Of a stretch of 64,000 nt of DNA, positions 57,582-64,000 are shown in pieces. Each line of letters opens with the position of its first letter. The first letter of the stretch is position 1. The notes below the pieces were generated by a model that worked only from the letters and a program-made list of their open reading frames with translations, was not told the DNA's origin and did no database searches. The translations under genes and the position numbers were made by a program. The DNA is from Alisma plantago-aquatica (taxonomy: Eukaryota; Streptophyta; Magnoliopsida; Alismatales; Alismataceae): NCBI GenBank assembly GCA_963693085.1, contig OY856409.1:1164668749-1164732748 (forward strand), read 5' to 3'.

Positions 57582-57630
57582 GTACAAGGAACAAATAAAG
57601 CATCTCAAAGTACATGAAGCCATCAAATAA
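57582..57630 (+). other. Possible terminal exon of a host gene
   Basis: A T-rich tract ending in TTGTATTTTCTAG gives a strong acceptor; the next 49 bp could encode YKEQIKHLKVHEAIK followed by TAA, then an AT-rich 3' region with AATGAATG-type signals. If real, element E sits in the last intron and upstream exons would be left of 14890; none was recognised there. A chance arrangement is quite possible. Confidence 0.2.
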
Positions 57631-57944
57631 ATGGACATGGAGGATAGACAAGCTAGATTTTCTTTCTTATCTTATTTCAATTAGATAGATGCTTTTCTCC
57701 TAGATGCTGTATAGGATGTTCTAAATCCTATGTTTTTTTCCTTTTATAGAACTATTCACTTCTTCTATCCAGAATAGCATGTATGACTTTATTATTATCA
57801 ATGAATGATTGTTTGTGTGGCTATATATTGGTATTGTGATCAACGATCAGGCTCCTTCTGATTTTAGTTGACTACTACAATCTCTTGTATTTTTCCTTCT
57901 GACATCTATAGATATTAGTGCATGCAATATCTTTGAATGTCATT

Positions 57945-58012
57945 AAGGAAAGTATATAGAAATTGGGATCGTCACATCAAGGAAAGTATATAGAAATTGG
58001 GATCGTCACATC
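57945..58012. repeat. 34-bp perfect tandem duplication
   Basis: The unit AAGGAAAGTATATAGAAATT... occurs at 57945-57978 and again at 57979-58012 with no difference seen, so the event is recent. Confidence 0.95.
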
Positions 58013-59340
58013 TTGGATGTGACTCTTCTTCCTAATCTTTATTTTTAAATGGGAAAACCAACTAGATAATAATTAAATTTGAACGGTGTGTTGTAATCTT
58101 AATTATATAGTACTTGTTGGTCATTTTCATTTCGTGGTGTTCCTTGAAGATAACTTTTCAAGTCCACCTCAATCCTGAACACCAGTTATATTTTTCCACC
58201 TCAACTTGAGCAATGCGTCCTTTATTCGTCTTGACTGTGAGCGACTGGCCGGACGTCCCGTCTAAACAGTAACGCCAACAGCCTGTATCCACATATACCT
58301 CCGTGCAATAAGTAGTAAGACTTTTTAACTGCATAAATACACGAGAAGCGGAAGTCTAACACTCAAGTGTGGGAATAAGCAAGATTGAGGGACAAAAAGA
58401 TGGATAAAAACAAAGTCGTGCAATTAGTAATGGCAATATTAATGGACGGCAATTTCTCGTAATATGTTATTATGACTGCGGATATATAAATTAAGACTAA
58501 TAAGGATGGATGTAATTACTTGTTAAAATTTAAACTGAATTAAAGACAAAGTGGAAGCATAGAGTCCCAACTTACAATAACGCTGACCTTGCTTAATTGG
58601 CTTGCTATTTAATCCTAGGCCTGATGAAACTCGACTACCAAAAGTCTTACAATAAATATATCTATGCATACCACAATTCTCTTCTAAATCAAGCATAAAA
58701 TTATTTTCCTCTCTTTTATTATTCTATATTGTTTTTGTTGCAAGTAGAGATAAATTTTGTCAATTAGATGCACATGGCTTGTAGTTGTTGTACCATTGTT
58801 TCGAACAACGCACTGCGGGCTCTAGATGACCAACTATGAAGCAGCTTTCGTAATGACATGACTTTTGTGTTAGCATTTTCCATCTCCTAATAACTTTGCT
58901 AATGATGTATTTTAAATTATTGATTAAAGAAGAGCATTAATGCTTCATTGGGGCATACAGCAACAAAATCTTATGTCTGACTGTTGGTAATTATCCAGCA
59001 TGTTAAACTCTAGTCCTACACGTTCAACGGCTGTGAATCGTTATATTCCCTAGATATTTTCAAACCTGTTTAGAACATCTCATATATCTATAATCCCTTA
59101 TGTAAAATTATTGTTTTAAACTACAGTCAACAAACGTGGTAGATAAGTATATCCTTATTTTTTTCATACATGATTATCTATTCAATGTCGTAATATGGAA
59201 AGGAATGCCTTATTCAAATTTTTAAAGCACTGCGTGTCGTCTTAATAGCCTGGATTCGAGATGCAATCAAATGAGCTCGAGACCACAAAAATAAAGTTTT
59301 GATAACTGTTGATCCTTCCATATGATCTGGCGTACATATT

Positions 59341-59746
59341 GGGCATGTTTGGATTACCGGATTCAATCGGATTATGGTATATCCTGTATTTTCATAATAC
59401 TGCTTCAGGAAAATGATGTGTTTCCAGATTTTCAGTAACTCTGCATTTTAGCTTTGGTATTGATGGAGTAATCACGAGAAATGCATGAGAACGGGTGGGG
59501 ACGGCAGTCTTGCAACAAGCACAGGTTCAAAAAATAATAAACACCAGACACGAACAAGCGGGACATGAGCTGGAGCCTGGCGTCCGGTAGGTTTGAAAAG
59601 GAAGACGAAATCCAAACTTTACATGGACGGCTGTAAATGCAGGAGTCTACTACTTTTCCAGCTCCATAAAATCAAACATAAAATTCTTGCTGCGGGATGC
59701 AAAAATGCAATCCAATACAGCGTAATCCACCAAATCAAACATGCCC
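59341..59746. mobile_element. MITE, Tourist/Harbinger-like
   Basis: Terminal inverted repeats GGGCATGTTTGGATT (59341) and AATCAAACATGCCC (ending 59746) enclose 406 bp with no conserved coding. ATT flanks both ends, a 3-bp duplication that fits PIF/Harbinger size though not the strict TWA target. The GGGCATGTTTGG-type terminus is common in Tourist-like MITEs. The superfamily is uncertain. Confidence 0.6.
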
Positions 59747-59749
59747 ATT

Positions 59750-61110
59750 GTGCAAACCGCTGTAACTGGTTTTGGCATGTAGTATAAAATTGACTAACAA
59801 TGCCCAACATTAAGGTTTCTTATTTGTTAGAATCATGAACGAAAAATCAATGAATTATAAAAACATAAATACAAAACTCAGTTTGATTGCGTATAAAAGA
59901 AAATTGTCAAATAAAATACGTCTATTTCTCGTTTCCATGACTGAAGTTCATATGCGCCTCGTTTTCTCTTATCTTGCATAACCAATTATGTTCTGAATAC
60001 TTTGTTCTCTTTATTTCTAAACTTGAACAGAAAATATTATGAAAAATGACGGGGGATACGAATGGCTAGTTAGTAAAGAGAGAGTGAAATGGATAAATAT
60101 CACTGGAGAAGAACGATAAATGAAAGGAAAGAAGAATAGGGAATTGATGGAAAATATCAATATGCCCTCTTGAATATTGTGCCGAAAAGCTGGGAGACAA
60201 GTAGAAACGGAGAGATAGAACACGAAATTTACCATGCATGTAAAATCATATATGAAAACCAGCAATATCTCGAATAGTACAGAACAAAATCATGTTTAAT
60301 GTGCATGCAATTTATAGTACATAATATACAAATCAACACAAAATACTTATAAAGTAATAATATACACGCAAGTATGGACGTGTCGAGCAACGCGATGAAA
60401 TTATTTATAATACATGCATATAAACAACAGATCGCACAAAACTGACAAACTCAAAATTGTGTCTATGTTTTAGCGTATCATATAACTTAGAATATTTGAC
60501 ATTCATACTATAATATCCATGGGAGTATTATTTTGTAATAATAAGAATTGTAAAAATGTCAAATATGAATTAAGACTAACGAGAAATCGACGTATGCTGT
60601 CCGTAAACAGCAAGGGTTCAGGATTTCGAAACAAAGAGGTTTATTCAGCAACAGCATCATGGCAAACTTAAAAAGCTAGGGCAAAAAAGTCAAAGGTTCG
60701 GGCTTCAGGTGTGGGCTCACCGTGACCATTGACCCACCCACATCAATACACGGCAGGGCAGATATCAATCAAATTACATGGGCCAGGTTCGCTGTTTTTC
60801 AATGTCGTTACTTGTTAGTGCTCCTTGTCGGGTATTCTAACGCAAGCTGTCACCCTGTCAGCTTCAGCAGTATGTTAATTACTGGAATTGGCTGCCGGTT
60901 ATTAGTTTTAGGAGAAAAAAACTCCCTACACTACTGACACGTACAAGAGTGGATATGTTCAACTTTTGACAGCTACACGTAAAGCCAGCACCTGCTCGCT
61001 CCGATAGCTTGGAGCATGAATGAATTGTATATGGAGGCCGCCAATTCCTTTTTTGCGATTATCACTGAGCGAAAGAATAGGCTGAAACAGATCACGAACA
61101 GTGTAATAAG
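59750..61110. other. Spacer, nothing recognised
   Basis: AT-rich with short frames only; 60600-61000 is richer in GC but has no ORF above 71 codons with recognisable content. No repeats noted. Confidence 0.5.
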
Positions 61111-61843
61111 CACAGGGTGGGTTGGGTTTAGGTTGGGTCTTTACGGGTGCGGGTCTAGCGGGTGCGGGTCAAAAAGATACACTTCTAAATGGGTGGAAGA
61201 AAAGCACACCCAAACTCGATCCAACGGGTTGCGGGTTGCCCGCGGATGCCCATATAAAATGTGTACAATCAACAATAAGTTACCAGTTGCTTTCTTTAAC
61301 ACTAAAAACAACATTTGAAACAAATTGTAACTATTGTTTTTATGTCAAGTATAGTCCAAAAGAACCAATTTTGACGTCAAACAATTCGATTAGTTTTTGA
61401 TATATGAAAAAGTAGCAGCTAGTTGTATGTTGATATAAATTAGGAAAATCGATGTAGTTTTCATAGATAAATATCACAAGAAAAATACATAATTTTGTCA
61501 TGTAACATTAGGCATTCCTAATATTACAAGTACGTGTTATTGCCTATTGTAAACACAAAATAAAGAGAATGCAATTGTTGTTGGTAAAGGTAAAGAATTA
61601 ACTTGTACAAAATAAGCAACATCTTTTAATAGGTGTATGTGTATATTATGTATATGAATATATTTGCTTCAATTAACTGGGTCACCCGTGAGTGCCCGCG
61701 GATCACCTGCGAAACCCGCTTAATAAACAGGTGGGTATGGGTTTGGGTGATTTTAAGCGGGTGGCAAATTTTGCCACCCAAACCAAACTTAAACGGGTCG
61801 ACCCATGGGCGCCCGCGGATTTTGACCCAATTTGACAGGTCTA
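61111..61843. mobile_element. Possible hAT-like non-autonomous element
   Basis: Both ends are rich in GGGT/ACCC oligomers (GGGTGGGTTGGGTTTAGG near 61115 and ACCCAATTTGACAGGTCT ending at 61842) around an AT-rich middle. Ends of the TAGACCTGTCAAA...GGGT type are familiar in plant hAT-like MITEs, and the right end matches that form. The left end does not give a matching inverted repeat, so the border is unsure. Confidence 0.3.
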
Positions 61844-61898
61844 ACCGCAACTCCACACACAAGAGTGGCCATCAGAGTCTTCTTTTTTGCCAAATACC

Positions 61899-62100
61899 TA
61901 CATTAGCTTGGCTATATTTGCATACACTCGGCTCTCCGTCAGGTAGACATCGGTCAACCACTTATCAAACGTGATGTTGCATCCTCTTCGCCTGCGCATA
62001 CTCATTTGTTTTCCGGAGAAGAAATCCTTGGTCTTCTTTCAGTCACTCAAAGCCATGAACATTGAATAAATTTCTTTTGCCCACTTTTGTAAGCATTTCT
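61899..62100 (-). pseudogene. Exon-like fragment of unidentified gene
   Basis: Between a T/C-rich tract ending CCCATGAG and a donor-like GTAGGT, the - strand can be read as about 65 codons with one in-frame TGA: CLQKWAKEIYSMFMALSD, then RRGCNITFDKWLTDVYLTES and RVYANIAKL. The composition looks like a real helical protein rather than noise, but I cannot name the family. It lies 70 bp from the LTR of element G. Confidence 0.3.
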
Positions 62101-62169
62101 CATGGGAGAGAATCAGAATCGAATATGAGAAAGAAGAAAATGATTCATTATTAATAATATTATTAATGT

Positions 62170-63440
62170 TGTTACATGCAACAGCAGCATGTGTAAATTA
62201 ATTAACAAGTTCAGACAGATCCAAATAAGAAATGAAGATCAAACAAAGCAGGAGAATAGAAATAAACGAGTTAGATTCACAAACCAGATCGTTCGTTGAG
62301 TAACGAACGTGATACTTAAAGAAATTAGTGTCCGGCAATCCTCGTGGATAGGCATCGTTCTCCCAATCTCGATCCGACACGAACCTGTAACAGACTCGTC
62401 TCGCTCGCACTTGACGCTGTCTCGTCGCACTACCACCAGTGCAGCACAGCGTCCGCAGGAACCTCCGCCTGACAGTTGCGTCTCGGTAACGGGAAGAACA
62501 AGTCGCGCTTCGCACAGGAGAATAACTCCACGAAGCGGCTCGGAAATGAAGGCAATCGCTCTCTGGATTAGGGCTCTCAAAACACACGGAAAACTGCGAT
62601 AGTTGTTGTGTATTTAACCCTAATGACCGGGGAGTATTTATAGCCACGCACGTCCCTTATCTATATTCCCAGTAAGACGCAAACACTCGGCCACTCTTGT
62701 ACATAATACGGAATAATCCGCAAAAGAGAAATACTTTCCTGTTAGGATTTAATAAATCTGAATAGGAAAGAAACAATTAATTACACAATAACTCCACGAA
62801 GCGGCTCGGAAATGAAGGCAATCGCTCTCTGGATTAGGGCTCTCAAAACACACAGAAAACAGTGAAAGTTGTTGTGTATTTAACCCTAATGACCGGGGAG
62901 TATTTATAGCCACGCACGTCCCTTATCCATATTCCCAGTAAGACGCAAACACTCGGCCACTCTTGTACATAATACGGAATAATCCGCAAAAGAGAAATAC
63001 TTTCCTGTTAGGATTTAATAAATCTGAATAGGAAAGAAACAATTAATTACTTAGTTGTATCCTAGTGCAAAAAAAGCCGGAAGACGGAAGACATTCTCCA
63101 CAATCCACAAGCCACAAGTCACAAGCTCGAGCCCGGCCAAGTCAGGCCAGGCGAGGCGTGGAGTGTCGCACGTGCACGCGTACGTGCGTGCGTTGTGATG
63201 TGGTAACCCCACCCACAAAGCAGGTGAGCATAACTCTCTCCTAGGACCCCTTGGACACTAGTGCCTCATGTGATCCTACATATAAGGACCACAAAAGTTC
63301 TAGGAGTGAGCAATATGGGATAAAACTTCTTTGCCATTTGCACTAGAGACAAAACTATTTTTCTCACATGTACTTGTAGCACTACATTGGGCTTAACCCA
63401 TGCTAAATAAATAGTTGTTATAGCAGCCATATATCTAACA
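62170..63440 (-). mobile_element. 3' LTR of copia-like element G
   Basis: About 1271 bp with short inverted ends TGTTA (at 63440 on the - strand) and TAACA (at 62170). A polypurine tract directly right of it makes this the 3' LTR of a - strand element whose body lies beyond the window. It carries a 266-bp tandem duplication that doubles its TATA box. The left border is inferred from the inverted ends; no target duplication can be checked. Frames inside (62198-62647 and others) are not conserved genes. Confidence 0.6.
62521..63050 (-). repeat. 266-bp tandem duplication containing the TATA box
   Basis: Copy 1 62521-62786 and copy 2 62787-63050 differ at only a handful of positions, clustered near 62590-62602 and 62856-62868. 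Each has a TATAAATA box on the - strand (62635-62642 and 62901-62908). The duplication spans the core promoter and start of the transcribed region, so transcripts could begin at two places. Confidence 0.95.
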
Positions 63441-63450
63441 ATCCCCCACA
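63441..63450 (-). other. Polypurine tract of element G
   Basis: TGTGGGGGAT on the - strand immediately precedes the LTR start TGTTAGATAT, the arrangement used for plus-strand priming in copia elements. Confidence 0.6.
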
Positions 63451-64000
63451 AAGTACAATGTGTAGTGTGCTCTATCATTCAATCCTCTATACTGTGCTTT
63501 CAACAGATACCTTTCGGTTTGAATCTACCTGAGTTATCCAATTGTGACCTCCGTAAGAACTAGGTGAACAAAAGTCTTGAACCTGAACCTTGGGTACAAG
63601 AGTATAGGTTGGTAACAACACAATAAAGACATGGTAGAAAAGAAAACAATACATTAAGGTCATGCATACAAAAATCTATATCATGATTGATAATAGAGAA
63701 CAACCCAATTCTCCTGTTGCGGCCTATACAACATCAACCACTTAGCTGGAGTCTCCAAGGATGTACTGCTAACATCCTGACCTAAGACTTGACACCATTA
63801 AGAGACTACTCTCTTACTAACTTGCAGTCATGACACTAACAGGTTTCCCAGAGGATAGACACAGATGCAAGACGCATCAAACAAGAATACATAGTGTCAT
63901 CTGATTCACCCAATAGCTTGTTATTACCACATTGAACCCAATTTATGGGATCTCCACTCTTTTGGGTTGGGTTGCTACTGCCTGTAAATCTATAGGGGTT
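63451..64000 (-). mobile_element. 3' internal end of element G, runs off window
   Basis: No ORF of note. By position it is the 3' untranslated region of element G; pol would lie to the right of the window. Confidence 0.4.

Larger units (their letters stand above)
57147..59340. other. Flanking spacer right of the nest
   Basis: AT-rich unique sequence. It contains a 34-bp tandem duplication at 57945-58012 and one weak exon candidate at 57582-57630. Otherwise I see no gene, repeat family or RNA. Confidence 0.5.

Noticed and set aside
62198..62647. 149-codon - strand ORF in the G LTR
   Set aside because: It lies in the LTR leader, lacks motifs and begins at the duplicated promoter; more likely noncoding.

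Overview
The window is plant nuclear DNA, almost certainly from a flowering plant. Evidence: LTR retrotransposons primed by initiator tRNA-Met and tRNA-Asp, Sirevirus-type Ty1/copia elements with multiple polypurine tracts, Athila-like Ty3/gypsy elements with accessory ORFs, a Helitron 3' end, a MITE and AT-rich spacer. I found no intact host gene, tRNA, rRNA or CRISPR. The species cannot be named from this sequence.

Layout. 1-2681: long Ty3/gypsy LTR (element H) on the + strand, ending in a tRNA-Met primer site. 2682-10902: AT-rich spacer with an (AAT)n microsatellite, a 52-bp tandem duplication and a Helitron 3' terminus. 10903-14889: two direct copies of an LTR-like promoter repeat (F). 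14890-57146: one large nest. Its host is a degenerate Athila-like Ty3/gypsy element E on the - strand. Three further retrotransposons, all on the - strand, have inserted into it, each with a visible 5-bp target duplication: B (copia/Sirevirus, gag only, 15402-22459, tggcc) in E's 3' LTR; D (Athila-like gypsy, 30543-43457, gtctt) in E's integrase; C (copia/Sirevirus, 46431-53256, gttat) in E's protease. 57147-62169: spacer with a MITE, a possible hAT-like segment and two weak exon candidates. 62170-64000: 3' LTR and 3' internal end of another copia-like element (G) that runs off the right edge.

The most interesting pattern is regulatory. Five families here (B, C, D, E, F) carry arrays of short palindromes, with a different motif per family except the related B and C. 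In B, C, E and F the LTR array lies upstream of a TATA box. In B, C, D and E the same family motif occurs a second time inside the element, downstream of gag/pol. In C, D and E this internal array is followed by a TATA box and then the start of an accessory ORF; in E the leader also has a good candidate intron. I read these as internal promoters using the same cis motifs as the LTR. The accessory ORFs of copia C and of gypsy D and E look distantly alike, C and D have acidic C-termini, and E continues into two Ulp1-like cysteine protease domains. Palindromes upstream of TATA are known in Sirevirus LTRs. Their recurrence in Athila-like elements and at internal promoters is the part worth testing.

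Most coding regions are pseudogenes with stops or frameshifts. The best preserved are the RT-RNase H ORF and the accessory ORF of C.
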